DNA from: Terriglobia bacterium
Lineage (GTDB): Bacteria > Acidobacteriota > Terriglobia > JAIQFV01
NCBI GenBank assembly: GCA_020072965.1
Contig: JAIQFY010000035.1
Coordinates: 1-52,946 of the forward strand
DNA length: 52,946 nucleotides
Direction: 5' to 3'
Shown: positions 16,268 through 24,760 of the stretch, in pieces
How positions within the stretch are numbered: the stretch's first letter is position 1
Layout of the letters: every line of letters starts with the position of its first letter
Made by a program: the position numbers and the translations under genes
The notes under the pieces: generated by a model
The model's input: the letters and a program-made list of their open reading frames with translations, nothing else
Database searches by the model: none
Told to the model about the DNA's origin: nothing

Positions 16268-19200
16268 ATGCGACCCATGAAGACCAACGCGAAGAAATCA
16301 TCTCAGTTGCAACGCCGACTGGAAGCGGTCCTTTGCGCTGCACTGATGTTGTGCTTCCTGTTGGTTCCGGCTCAACCCCTTCAGGGAGAAGAAGCCGGCG
16401 GGGCAACCGTCCTCTTCCAGTTCAATAACAACGCGACCGGGGCGTCTTCCAATATTCTCAACAATCCACTCTTTTCCCTGGCCATCCCGGGGTACACGAA
16501 TGCCGACCTCCGGGTTGACACCTACCAGTTCATTCCGAACTGGGGGTTGCTGAGAACCTCGTTCGATATGGCGAACACCAACAATTCATTCCGTCCCAGT
16601 CGGGGATTCCTCGAATTATCAGACTATCATCTCGGAGACTGGAAGGTGGATATCGCGGCAGGTGATCAGCCGTTTGTCGCCTATAATCTCGATTTTGGAT
16701 TGAATTCCCTGTATAACCCGTTTGCCTATCTGCGCGGAGGGAGGGTGACCACCTCGACCGACCGCATGTCGTTCACGGTTTTTGGAGGGCGCGCCGCCGC
16801 CATGAATGGGTTCTTCGGCGAGTCGCTGCGTGTGAGCGAAGAAAATATCATGGGAGCCCGGGGGGTATTCACTCCCTCATCGAAATTGAAAATTGGTGCC
16901 AGCCTGGTCCACACCAGTGCCCCGGAGAATTCGACCGATCTAACCATCCCGCAGTCAGATACCATAGCGACGATGGACGCGCTGTATCAGCTCAATCCCC
17001 ATGTTCAATTTCTGGGGGAATCTTCGATTTCAAAGTTCTCCGGTTCACCTGACGCCGAGCATGGCAATGGGATGGACTTCTCTTATCTCTTTGGGACCAA
17101 GCTGAAGGGCGTGCGGGGCAGTGCGGAAATCACCTGGCAGAGGTTGGGACCCAATTATCTTCCGCTCAGCTTCTTCAACCTGGGGGATCGCGAAGGACTC
17201 TTCAGCTCCGGCGATTATCAGGTGAATCACAAGCTGTCCCTGTACGGAGCGTTCAATCGATTCCAAACCAATCTGCTTGATTCACACACCCAGACGGGAC
17301 TTCAAGTCAACAATGAGTTCATCGGGGCGCGGTATATGTTGCGTCCCCACAGTACCGTGAATATTCGGGTGGGAAACGCCGGGATCGAATCGATTCCGCT
17401 CAGTCCCAATCTGGTGTCCACTCACAGCCATACGCTGGACCTGGAGTTTATACAACAGGTTCAAACCTGGCGGTTCCTGGTGCGTTACATGGATAGCCGC
17501 GACCTTGATTTCACGACTGCTTCCCAACATACCCTGCGTCAGCGCATGGAGCTCGAAGTCCGGAAGACCTGGAAGAATGGAACGAACCTCTGGGTTTCGG
17601 GTGGGACCCTCAGCGAGTCCCAGCAGGCGCCTCAGGAAAACAAACACGTGAGCCTGGTGGGAGGCGCGGGATTCAACTGGAACGTGCGGCCCACCCTTTC
17701 GTTTTACTCAGAGCTGAACTGGAATCAGGATGTGGCGGTGGTGCGGACCTCGAGCTTCAACTATACTTCATTGAATGGCGGAATGAATTGGGCACTTTCC
17801 CATGGAGTCCAGGTCTCTTTGAACGGCCAGTGCAACCGCTCAGCCAGCAAGATGAACGTCCTGGACTTCTACACGGTGCCCCCCGAAAATCTGAACGACC
17901 TGCAGAATCTCTTGCTAAGCCAGCAGCTCAACCGATACCAGGTCACTTTTAGGGTTCAGAAGACCTTCCGATGGGGAGAGCGCCCTCAGGAAATCCTACT
18001 TAGAGATTCAGGTGCTTCCGCGTTAGCGGGTAGACCTCATGATTTTGGGAACATCTCGGGAATTGTCTTTAACGACCTCGACCGAAGCAGCCTGAAGGAC
18101 GAAAAGGAAGCGGGCGTTTCCAACGTCACAGTCGTTCTTGATAAGAGAGCGAAAGCGACAGTGGATGTTCAAGGTCGGTTTGAATTCAAGAATGTCCCGG
18201 TCGGAAAGCATACCGTGGAGTTGGATTTGCTCACGCTGCCGGCGACGTTCGACGCCGCGGCAAATACCCGGGTGGCTGTCAACGTGGCGAAGCGCGCTAC
18301 CGCCGATGTTCAGTTTCCGCTGTTGGAACTCGGGAAGGTGTCCGGAAAGGTCGTCCTCGTGAATGGGATGGACTCCAACGGCCTTCGCAAGGAAATTGGA
18401 GAAAGCAAGGTCCCTGAACTGCCGGGCATTAATATCATCATTCTCTTGAACGAAACCTACAAGGTGACATTCACCGACGGGGACGGAGAGTTCGAGTTCA
18501 GCAATATCCCGAGCGGTGATTACCGCGTCCGCATCGATCGCGGCACGCTGCCGGAATTCTCCTCCGTCGAGTCTGAAGAAGTGCAAATGATTCGAATCGC
18601 ACCCGGGGAGAAGCTGTCGAACCTCAAGTTTGTGGTGAAGATCAATCCGCGCCCGAACCGCCGCCTCCTGGTGGCGTCCCAGACCCTGCCGCAACCCCCG
18701 AAGGTGGAACCAGCAGCCACCGCCGTCGTCAACTCCGGGGCCAGGAAACGGGTCCGGTCGGAAGTGACGCAGAATAGCAAGTCGCCCGCTGATAATCGTA
18801 ATGGGAAAGCGACCCCAGGTGTCTCGGCTCTCGCAGGCGGCAATGTGCCCTCCCTCGAAGACATTGATCGGTGGTCAAAATCCTCCCAAAATGGAATCTT
18901 GATCCATAAAGTCCGGGCAGGAGAAACCCTGGAGATTTTGGCGCTGAAGTACTATCAGACAAAAACGAAATGGACGCTGATCTTCAATGCCAACAAAGAT
19001 CTGATCGGCGCTTCCAGGAAATTACATCCCGGCCAGGAGTTAAAGATCCCGGTGGAAGCGGAGCCGGTTTCGGGACTGAACAAGACGACAGGCCAAGGTT
19101 CCGCAAAGATTCATGTGGTCCAGCCGGGAGAAACCCTCGGAAGTCTTTCCCTGCGGTATTACAAGACGGAGACCAAGTGGAACGTGATCTATGAAGCGAA

Positions 19201-19402
19201 CAAGGCCCAATTGGCCGCTTCCAAGATTCTTCGAATCGGACAAAAATTAATGATCCCCGCCAGCCCCCAATTGGCGAAGTCGGTTGCTCCTGACAAAGAC
19301 GTGACCAATTCGAGTACCAGGGGGGCGTCCTCCAGCTCCACCGACTCTTCCGCTGTGTCCGCGCCATCACCCGGTACCGGAAACAATCCACTCTCGCACT
19401 GA
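16268..19402 (+). CDS. Large outer-membrane protein: putative beta-barrel, two SdrD-B-like domains, two LysM domains
   Basis: A 1044-residue exported protein whose ATG abuts the chaperone stop (TAGATG). Signal peptide with core AVLCAALMLCFLLVP. Residues about 45-575 are a long series of alternating strands (e.g. WKVDIAAGDQPFVAYNLDFG, VQVSLNGQCNRSASK) as in a large barrel. About 594-660 (SGIVFNDLDRSSLKDEKEAG) and 690-765 (FTDGDGEFEFSNIPSGDYRV) are SdrD-B/carboxypeptidase-regulatory-like beta domains. Then come a low-complexity linker and two LysM modules (about 878-930 and 947-998; HKVRAGETLEILALKYYQ, HVVQPGETLGSLSLRYYK) that bind peptidoglycan. By position it replaces the usher. I see no clear usher plug or periplasmic N-domain, so an usher function is inferred. 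C-terminal tail is Ser/Thr-rich. Confidence 0.65.
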   Translation: MRPMKTNAKKSSQLQRRLEAVLCAALMLCFLLVPAQPLQGEEAGGATVLFQFNNNATGASSNILNNPLFSLAIPGYTNADLRVDTYQFIPNWGLLRTSFDMANTNNSFRPSRGFLELSDYHLGDWKVDIAAGDQPFVAYNLDFGLNSLYNPFAYLRGGRVTTSTDRMSFTVFGGRAAAMNGFFGESLRVSEENIMGARGVFTPSSKLKIGASLVHTSAPENSTDLTIPQSDTIATMDALYQLNPHVQFLGESSISKFSGSPDAEHGNGMDFSYLFGTKLKGVRGSAEITWQRLGPNYLPLSFFNLGDREGLFSSGDYQVNHKLSLYGAFNRFQTNLLDSHTQTGLQVNNEFIGARYMLRPHSTVNIRVGNAGIESIPLSPNLVSTHSHTLDLEFIQQVQTWRFLVRYMDSRDLDFTTASQHTLRQRMELEVRKTWKNGTNLWVSGGTLSESQQAPQENKHVSLVGGAGFNWNVRPTLSFYSELNWNQDVAVVRTSSFNYTSLNGGMNWALSHGVQVSLNGQCNRSASKMNVLDFYTVPPENLNDLQNLLLSQQLNRYQVTFRVQKTFRWGERPQEILLRDSGASALAGRPHDFGNISGIVFNDLDRSSLKDEKEAGVSNVTVVLDKRAKATVDVQGRFEFKNVPVGKHTVELDLLTLPATFDAAANTRVAVNVAKRATADVQFPLLELGKVSGKVVLVNGMDSNGLRKEIGESKVPELPGINIIILLNETYKVTFTDGDGEFEFSNIPSGDYRVRIDRGTLPEFSSVESEEVQMIRIAPGEKLSNLKFVVKINPRPNRRLLVASQTLPQPPKVEPAATAVVNSGARKRVRSEVTQNSKSPADNRNGKATPGVSALAGGNVPSLEDIDRWSKSSQNGILIHKVRAGETLEILALKYYQTKTKWTLIFNANKDLIGASRKLHPGQELKIPVEAEPVSGLNKTTGQGSAKIHVVQPGETLGSLSLRYYKTETKWNVIYEANKAQLAASKILRIGQKLMIPASPQLAKSVAPDKDVTNSSTRGASSSSTDSSAVSAPSPGTGNNPLSH

Positions 19403-19486
19403 CCCCCCCCATTCTCCTGAATGACGGATATGCAAGATCCGGATCTTCCCGCCTGGGAGATCGGCTTATCCCAGTGCCATCCTCCT

Positions 19487-19966
19487 CTATTCGGCTCCGG
19501 GTCTCGGAGCTGGTCTGGGTGGAGTGATCGATGCGTGGTAGTGCCACACCCGCCACTGTCCTTCGCTCATGTGCCAGAGGATGGTCGCGCGACCAAGGAT
19601 TTCGCGACTCCTCCCATCTTTGGTGACCTGGGTTTGCTTCCAACTTCCGGCTTGCACAGCTTGATCGCCATTTACCCAGATCCTCATATCAGGATTGAAA
19701 TCAAAGGCCGAAATGGTGAAGTTGGTCACGGCTGCCGTCCAAACGCGTTTGAGTCGGGGGAATCCCACCAGGGGACCTTCGTTGATGTCGTAAAAGACAT
19801 TGCCCGGATCCTTGTCGAAAATTTCATCGAGAATCGAGAGATCCTTGGCCACAATGGCTCCCGTGAATTTCTTCGTTTTTTCCCGGATGGCCTGTTCCGG
19901 TTCTTGCGCCATGGCTGGGACCGCCACCAGCATCACCAACAGTAACGAGAAGACTGTCTTCTTCAT
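19487..19966 (-). CDS. Secreted NTF2-like (SnoaL/DUF4440-type) protein
   Basis: A 159-residue protein: signal peptide MKKTVFSLLLVMLVAVPAMA, then a single NTF2-like cone fold. It has the helix KTKKFTGAIVAKDLSILDEIF, the FYDINEGPLVGFPRLKRVW strand-helix, and the closing strands GRATILWHMSEGQWRVWHYH. Proteins of this type are ketosteroid-isomerase-like enzymes or ligand-binding proteins; the substrate is not predictable. GGAGG lies 6 bases before the ATG. It is related in fold to the gene at 24761, and both lie at the edges of the cysteine cluster, 32 bases after queG, so it is probably the last gene of that transcript. Proline-rich tail. Confidence 0.7.
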   Translation of the reverse strand: MKKTVFSLLLVMLVAVPAMAQEPEQAIREKTKKFTGAIVAKDLSILDEIFDKDPGNVFYDINEGPLVGFPRLKRVWTAAVTNFTISAFDFNPDMRIWVNGDQAVQAGSWKQTQVTKDGRSREILGRATILWHMSEGQWRVWHYHASITPPRPAPRPGAE

Positions 19967-19998
19967 GTTGACCTCCGGATTAAAGGGATTTCATGACC

Positions 19999-21243
19999 TT
20001 AAGGTGTAGCTCCTTGATGCTCACCCGAGCGTTTCAAGGCCCATACGATTTCTTCGATCACGGCGGTGCTATTCTCTTCTTGGTGTCGAACCCGCAATGC
20101 CTCCATCCCTTCGACGGCGCCTATTTCGCCCAGGGCCCATGCGGCGTGTTGCCGCACCAGGGGCTCAGGGTGGGAAAGCGCCCAGGCAAGGACCGGGACT
20201 GCTTCGGTGGAATGGCTGTTTCCAAGGGCGACGGCCACATTGCGCAGGAAGCCTGCATATCGGGCGCGCCGGATAGGGCTCAATCTAAATCGGAGGTCGA
20301 ACTCTTCCGGAGTCAGGGTCATGAGTTCCGTCAGTCGCGGGGTGAGATTGCCGGCACCGGGTCGAAAGTCCGGTTCATCGGTCGGGACTGCAAATCGATT
20401 CCACGGGCACACCTCCTGACAGTCGTCGCAACCGAAAATGCGGTTACCGACCAGGGGCCGCAACTCGCGGGGGATGGGGCCTCGCAATTCGATGGTCAGG
20501 TAGGAAATGCACCTTCGGGAATCGACCACGAAAGGGGCGACAATGGCGCGGGTTGGACAAGCTTCCAGACATCGTGTGCAGGTCCCACAGAAGGTTTTCC
20601 TGGCTCTGTCAGGGTTGGCCAGCACCTCCCGCACTGCGCCAGAGCCGAGTAGGGCGTCTCCACGCATCTTGGAACGGTCAATGGCCGGGTGTTGGAACGC
20701 CCGGTCGTAATCACTTTCCTCAAATGAGTGCGTGGTGAGAATTTCTCCCACGAAGATCCATGAGCCGGTCTCCGTGGTGATCAGATTGGCGTTCTTGCCG
20801 ATCCAGCCGACCCCGGCGCGCTCGGCCCACCATTTGTCGAGCACGGGACCTGTATCCACGTAAGACAGGGACGAGGCACGGGGCAGAAGCGATGAGACAA
20901 ACTCTTCGAGGTCGATCAGCTTCCGTTTTATGGTGAGGTGGTAGTCTCGCCCCCATGCGTACCGGGAAATAACGCCGGTCTGCCGATCACCCCTGTTGTC
21001 TTCCGGAGAATAATAATTGAGGAGTACGGAAAGAACTGATTGGGCATGTTTCAGGACGACGCGCGGGTCGATGCGCTTCTCCGGCGCGCGGCTCATGTAC
21101 TTCATCCCACCTTGAAACCCGTCCTCCAGCCATTTGAGAAATCGCTGCTGAGAGAGGGGATCGATGGGCCCCGCCCGAGTGATGCCGCATTTGGAGAAGC
21201 CAAGCTCTCTTGCCCGGGTCTTGATTTGATGCGAAATGCTCAC
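19999..21243 (-). CDS. queG: Epoxyqueuosine reductase QueG with C-terminal HEAT repeats and an insertion
   Basis: A 414-residue cobalamin- and iron-sulfur-dependent enzyme that reduces epoxyqueuosine to queuosine in tRNA. Seen: the N-terminal AGPIDP and SVLSVLLNYY parts, YVDTGPVLDKWWAERAGVGW (about 128-147), the first ferredoxin motif C219-x2-C222-x2-C225-x3-C229-P with C245, and the second C272-x2-C275-x3-C279-PWNR. The C-terminus (about 325-405) has HEAT-like repeats (AGFLRNVAVALGNS, VRQHAAWALGEIG), as in other long QueG proteins. Between FVGEIL and the first cluster there is an additional segment of about 35-40 residues (SFEESDYDRAFQHPA onward) that I do not expect from E. coli QueG. It lies 125 bases after the MoeB-like fusion. 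Confidence 0.92.
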   Translation of the reverse strand: MSISHQIKTRARELGFSKCGITRAGPIDPLSQQRFLKWLEDGFQGGMKYMSRAPEKRIDPRVVLKHAQSVLSVLLNYYSPEDNRGDRQTGVISRYAWGRDYHLTIKRKLIDLEEFVSSLLPRASSLSYVDTGPVLDKWWAERAGVGWIGKNANLITTETGSWIFVGEILTTHSFEESDYDRAFQHPAIDRSKMRGDALLGSGAVREVLANPDRARKTFCGTCTRCLEACPTRAIVAPFVVDSRRCISYLTIELRGPIPRELRPLVGNRIFGCDDCQEVCPWNRFAVPTDEPDFRPGAGNLTPRLTELMTLTPEEFDLRFRLSPIRRARYAGFLRNVAVALGNSHSTEAVPVLAWALSHPEPLVRQHAAWALGEIGAVEGMEALRVRHQEENSTAVIEEIVWALKRSGEHQGATP

Positions 21244-21368
21244 GGGAAGATATTAGAGGTTTTCCAGGAAATAGGCGAATCCCGGGGCGCGTCAGAAGAG
21301 TTCAAGAGAGGGGCTCCCATGGCTCGGAGCATCCCCCCGAGGCCGCCGCCATTCAGCAAGGGATCAGC

Positions 21369-22838
21369 TTAATACTTCGGTACGGTTGGATCGACCTGGT
21401 CACTCCAAGCCAGGATCCCTCCCTTGAGGTTCTTCACCTTGGCAAATCCCGCCTTCCGCAGGAAGTCACAAGCCTTCGCACTCCGCACCCCGCTTTTGCA
21501 ATGCGCCACGATCAGATGGGCGGAATCCAGCTCATTGATTCGCACGGGAAGGTCTCCCAGGGGGATGAGGTGAGAGTTCGGGATGCGGCAGATTTGGAAT
21601 TCATGGGGCTCCCGGACATCCAGAATAAACACGGGGTCGTTGCGGTCGATCATCTGCTTCAAGGTCGGCGCGTCGATTTCAAAGTCAGAGTGTGCAGACA
21701 TTTCTAAGTCCTTTGCTCTTTGTTGTGGAATTCCACAGAATTGTTCGTAATCGATCAAGCGCTGAATGGTGCGATTTTTTCCGCACATGGGGCAGTCCGG
21801 ATCCTGGCGGAGCTTCAACTCGCGAAATCTCATCTTCAGAGCGTCAAACAAGAGCAGGCGCCCGGCAAGCGTGTCTCCCTTGCCCAGAATCAGCTTGATA
21901 GTCTCATTGGCCTGGATGCATCCGATGATTCCCGGAAGCACGCCCAGAACGCCGCCTTCGGCACAACTGGGAACCAGCCCCGGAGGAGGCGGCTCAGGGT
22001 ACAGGCAGCGGTAGCAGGGAGCTTCCGGCATCCCCAAAATGGATGCCTGCCCTTCAAAACGGAAAATCGAACCGTAAACGTTGGGTTTCCCGAGCAAGAC
22101 ACAGGCGTCATTCACCAGATAGCGAGTTGGAAAATTATCCGTTCCATCGACGATGATGTCGTAGTCCTTGATAATATCGAGGGCATTTTCACTGGAGAGT
22201 CTCACCTCATAACCCACGATCTTGATCTCCGGATTTATTCCCTGGAGTCGCTCCTTGGCGGACTGCAGCTTGGGCCGTCCGACATCACGCGTCGAATGGA
22301 TGACCTGCCGCTGAAGATTAGTGAAGTCGACCACATCAAAATCGACGATGCCGAGGGTCCCAACACCAGCGGCCGCCAGGTACATTCCCAGGGGAGCGCC
22401 CAGACCCCCGGCGCCGATGGTGAGGACCTTGGCGGCCTTGAGCTTGAGCTGGCCTTCCATGCCGACTTCGGGAATGATCAAATGCCGGCTGTATCGCAGG
22501 ATTTCGTCGTTGGACAGTTTCATCTGTTTGGCGGACTCGGCAATCGCGTCTGCGACCGCGGAAGAACCTCCCGCGATCGACGGGATGATGGAAATCGTCT
22601 CACCCCCGCTAAGCGGGGTCGCCTCTTTTTGCAGATAGCGGATGTCCTCGTCATTCACATAGATGTTGATGAAGCTCCTAAGCCTTCCGTCGTCTGTATA
22701 GAGATGTTTCTTCAAGTCGCGGTATTGCAAGGTTAGAGATCGCAAGGCGTCATTGACGGTTGGAGCATCCACCTCCACCGAATCCTTCTTGCCGGCATAA
22801 GGGCGAAGGGGTGTGGGGATCAAAATCTTTACAGCCAT
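21369..22838 (-). CDS. Three-domain fusion: MoaD/ThiS/CysO-like sulfur carrier, MoeB/ThiF E1-like enzyme, rhodanese
   Basis: A 489-residue protein. Residues 1-91 are a ubiquitin-like sulfur carrier (MAVKILIPTPLRPYAGKKDS start; FINIYVNDEDIRYL; SGGETISIIPSIAGG) with the usual Gly-Gly at 90-91, but followed by Ser-Ser and a 15-residue linker instead of ending. Residues 107-370 are the E1-like adenylating domain: ILRYSRHLIIPEVG, ATP loop IGAGGLGAP (about 141-149), VDGTDNFPTR, zinc cysteines C275/C278 and C349/C352, and SCAEGG (Cys292). Residues 385-489 are a rhodanese with active-site Cys447 (AHCKSGVRS). The protein thus holds carrier, activating enzyme and persulfide donor. GGAG precedes the ATG. 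With the adjacent JAMM and CysM genes, a CysO-type cysteine route is the best reading; molybdopterin or thiamine supply is an alternative. Confidence 0.85.
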   Translation of the reverse strand: MAVKILIPTPLRPYAGKKDSVEVDAPTVNDALRSLTLQYRDLKKHLYTDDGRLRSFINIYVNDEDIRYLQKEATPLSGGETISIIPSIAGGSSAVADAIAESAKQMKLSNDEILRYSRHLIIPEVGMEGQLKLKAAKVLTIGAGGLGAPLGMYLAAAGVGTLGIVDFDVVDFTNLQRQVIHSTRDVGRPKLQSAKERLQGINPEIKIVGYEVRLSSENALDIIKDYDIIVDGTDNFPTRYLVNDACVLLGKPNVYGSIFRFEGQASILGMPEAPCYRCLYPEPPPPGLVPSCAEGGVLGVLPGIIGCIQANETIKLILGKGDTLAGRLLLFDALKMRFRELKLRQDPDCPMCGKNRTIQRLIDYEQFCGIPQQRAKDLEMSAHSDFEIDAPTLKQMIDRNDPVFILDVREPHEFQICRIPNSHLIPLGDLPVRINELDSAHLIVAHCKSGVRSAKACDFLRKAGFAKVKNLKGGILAWSDQVDPTVPKY

Positions 22839-22855
22839 GGTTTTTTCTCCAGTTA

Positions 22856-23031
22856 GCGATCAGCTTTCAGCAATCAGCTATCAGATTTGAGCCTCGAACT
22901 CCTATAGATTTCTCAAAACGTATGAGTCACGTTCTTCGGCCTGATGGTTCAGCCACTGGCCCATTTGGATTGGGGCTTGCTCCAGGAGTTCGTCGCTGAA
23001 AGCTGATGGCTGATAACTGACAGCTGATAGC
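22856..23031. repeat. Intergenic element with imperfect 29-bp inverted arms
   Basis: Bases 22856-22884 and the reverse complement of 23003-23031 match at 24 of 29 positions; both are built of degenerate ATCAGCT units. The spacer has no gene. It lies between the JAMM gene and the fusion gene, so it would be in their common transcript if there is one. Confidence 0.6.
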
Positions 23032-23038
23032 TTCTCCT

Positions 23039-23503
23039 TCAAATCTCCATCAATGTTTCAGACTCAAATTTTTCCCGCGCGGCATCGGTTTCCCAACATG
23101 TGACTTCACTCGGCTGACCCTGGTCCACTGAGATGATCACGTAAGAATACCCGCTGCTCGCCACGTGCAGATCGTACCTCGAGGGAGCCGCCGGGTGGTC
23201 CGGGTGGGAATGATAAAAGCCAATAATCGACAGGGCACGTGAACGGGCCTGTTTCTCCGTTTCGAACAGGTGTCGCGGATCGATTACATAACGATTGCGC
23301 AGTCCCTGCTCATTCTCATCGATACCCAAGGCAGCTGCTGTCTCTCTTTCAAAACTGTTGGGCAGACGAACCACCTCTCTCACTTCTTTGTCGCCGTTCC
23401 CGTCAGCGAGCCCCACGAGAGCGCCACAGCATTCATCGGGATAGGTCTCCCGGGCGTGCTGTCGGATGCAGTCAAGTTGTTCCGATTTCACTTTAAGAGT
23501 CAT
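23039..23503 (-). CDS. JAMM/MPN metallopeptidase, Mec-like
   Basis: A 154-residue single-domain zinc peptidase. The JAMM motif is complete: Glu24 (YPDECCGALVG), then GFYHSHPDHPAAPSRYD with His98, His100, Ser108 and Asp111 in the H-x-H-x7-S-x2-D spacing. Known bacterial relatives include Mec of Mycobacterium, which releases cysteine from the CysO-cysteine adduct, and QbsD-like enzymes that trim a carrier to expose Gly-Gly. Here it sits between cysM and the carrier-E1-rhodanese fusion. Both jobs are possible: hydrolysing the carrier-cysteine amide, and cutting the fusion after Gly91. No signal peptide, so cytoplasmic. Confidence 0.88.
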   Translation of the reverse strand: MTLKVKSEQLDCIRQHARETYPDECCGALVGLADGNGDKEVREVVRLPNSFERETAAALGIDENEQGLRNRYVIDPRHLFETEKQARSRALSIIGFYHSHPDHPAAPSRYDLHVASSGYSYVIISVDQGQPSEVTCWETDAAREKFESETLMEI

Positions 23504-23626
23504 TCCGTTCCACCAGACCGAGATTCAAAATTGTTGGATCAACAACTGGGACGTCGAATTCGCCCCGGTTGCGCTGGTCCCCGGGTTAATCCCGGTTCCT
23601 CTTCGCGCCCCGGGAGTGTCTTGCCT

Positions 23627-24568
23627 TCAAATTTCCTCGTCCCAGAACCTCTCGCTCAGGTATTTATCCCCTCCATCGCAGAGGATCGTCACGATGATCC
23701 CTCTTTGGACCCGCCTGGCCACTTCCAGGGAGGCCATGATCGCAGCGCCTGACGAAATTCCGATAAACAGCCCCTCTTCACGCGCCGCCCGCTTCACCAT
23801 GCGATAGGCTGCTTCGGTTGAGATCCGCAACTCATCATCCGCCAGGTTGGGGTCATAAATCCGGGGCACAATAGCCGTGTCCATATGTTTCAGCCCCTCC
23901 AGTCCGTGGAAGGGGGAATCCGGCTGGAATGAAATGCACTGAATGGCCGGGTTCAGTTCCTTCAAGCGTCGGCTGGTCCCAACGAAGGTCCCGCTGGTCC
24001 CAAGTCCGGCGACGAAATGAGTCACGCGATGCTCCGTCTGTTCCCAGATTTCGACGGCTGTGGTCATGTAGTGGGCCCGCCAATTAGCCTCGTTGCCGTA
24101 CTGATCCGGGTAGAAATAGAGATCCGGCCTTTCTGCGAAAAGTTTTCTTGCCATCCGGATGGCCCCGTCGGAACCCTCCTGGGGGCTGGTTAGTACCAAT
24201 TCCGCCCCGTAGGCCATGAGGATCCGTCTTCGTTCTTCACTTGCATTCTGCGGCAGACACAATCGGACCCGGTAGCCTTTAACAGCGCAGATCATTGCAT
24301 AGGCAATCCCGGTGTTCCCTGAAGTCGCGTCCAGCAGAATTTTTCCAGGCTTGAGTCTCCCGCTTCGCTCTCCTTCGAGGATCATGTTCAAGGCGGGGCG
24401 GTCCTTCACCGAACCACCAGGATTAAACCACTCCGCCTTCCCATAGATTTCCACCCCTGGGGGCAATTCATCGGCGACGCGGGTCAGGCGAATGAGAGGG
24501 GTCGCTCCAATTCTCGACAACAGGTCGGCCTGTGTCGTCGGTTTTTCAAGATCCGTCACTTGTGTCAT
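23627..24568 (-). CDS. cysM: Cysteine synthase, CysM type (PLP-dependent)
   Basis: A 313-residue fold-type II PLP enzyme. Lys55 in PGGSVKDRPA is the Schiff-base lysine. SGNTGIAYAM (about 94-103) is the substrate loop, and GLGTSGTFVGTSRRL (about 194-208) binds the PLP phosphate. It takes O-phosphoserine or O-acetylserine and a sulfur donor to make cysteine. In mycobacteria the CysM partner uses O-phosphoserine and thiocarboxylated CysO, and the same gene trio (carrier, CysM, JAMM peptidase) occurs here. The gene is first of the cluster, with 123 bases before the JAMM gene. Sulfide-using CysK activity cannot be excluded. The C-terminus SERFWDEEI is family-typical. Confidence 0.92.
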   Translation of the reverse strand: MTQVTDLEKPTTQADLLSRIGATPLIRLTRVADELPPGVEIYGKAEWFNPGGSVKDRPALNMILEGERSGRLKPGKILLDATSGNTGIAYAMICAVKGYRVRLCLPQNASEERRRILMAYGAELVLTSPQEGSDGAIRMARKLFAERPDLYFYPDQYGNEANWRAHYMTTAVEIWEQTEHRVTHFVAGLGTSGTFVGTSRRLKELNPAIQCISFQPDSPFHGLEGLKHMDTAIVPRIYDPNLADDELRISTEAAYRMVKRAAREEGLFIGISSGAAIMASLEVARRVQRGIIVTILCDGGDKYLSERFWDEEI

Positions 24569-24760
24569 AGCTCCAGATAATCCTCTGGGAGGAAGGGGGA
24601 ATGAACTTCCGTCCCCTCCTCAAGCATGGGCCTTCGTGCCACCCCGGTAAGGGGCCAACAAGTCTCCCACTTCTGAAAACGGATATTATAACACGCCATA
24701 CGACGCATCCCTGTGTAATAATTTGTAAGCCGGCAAAGCGGTGTTGAGCGGGGAAACGGC

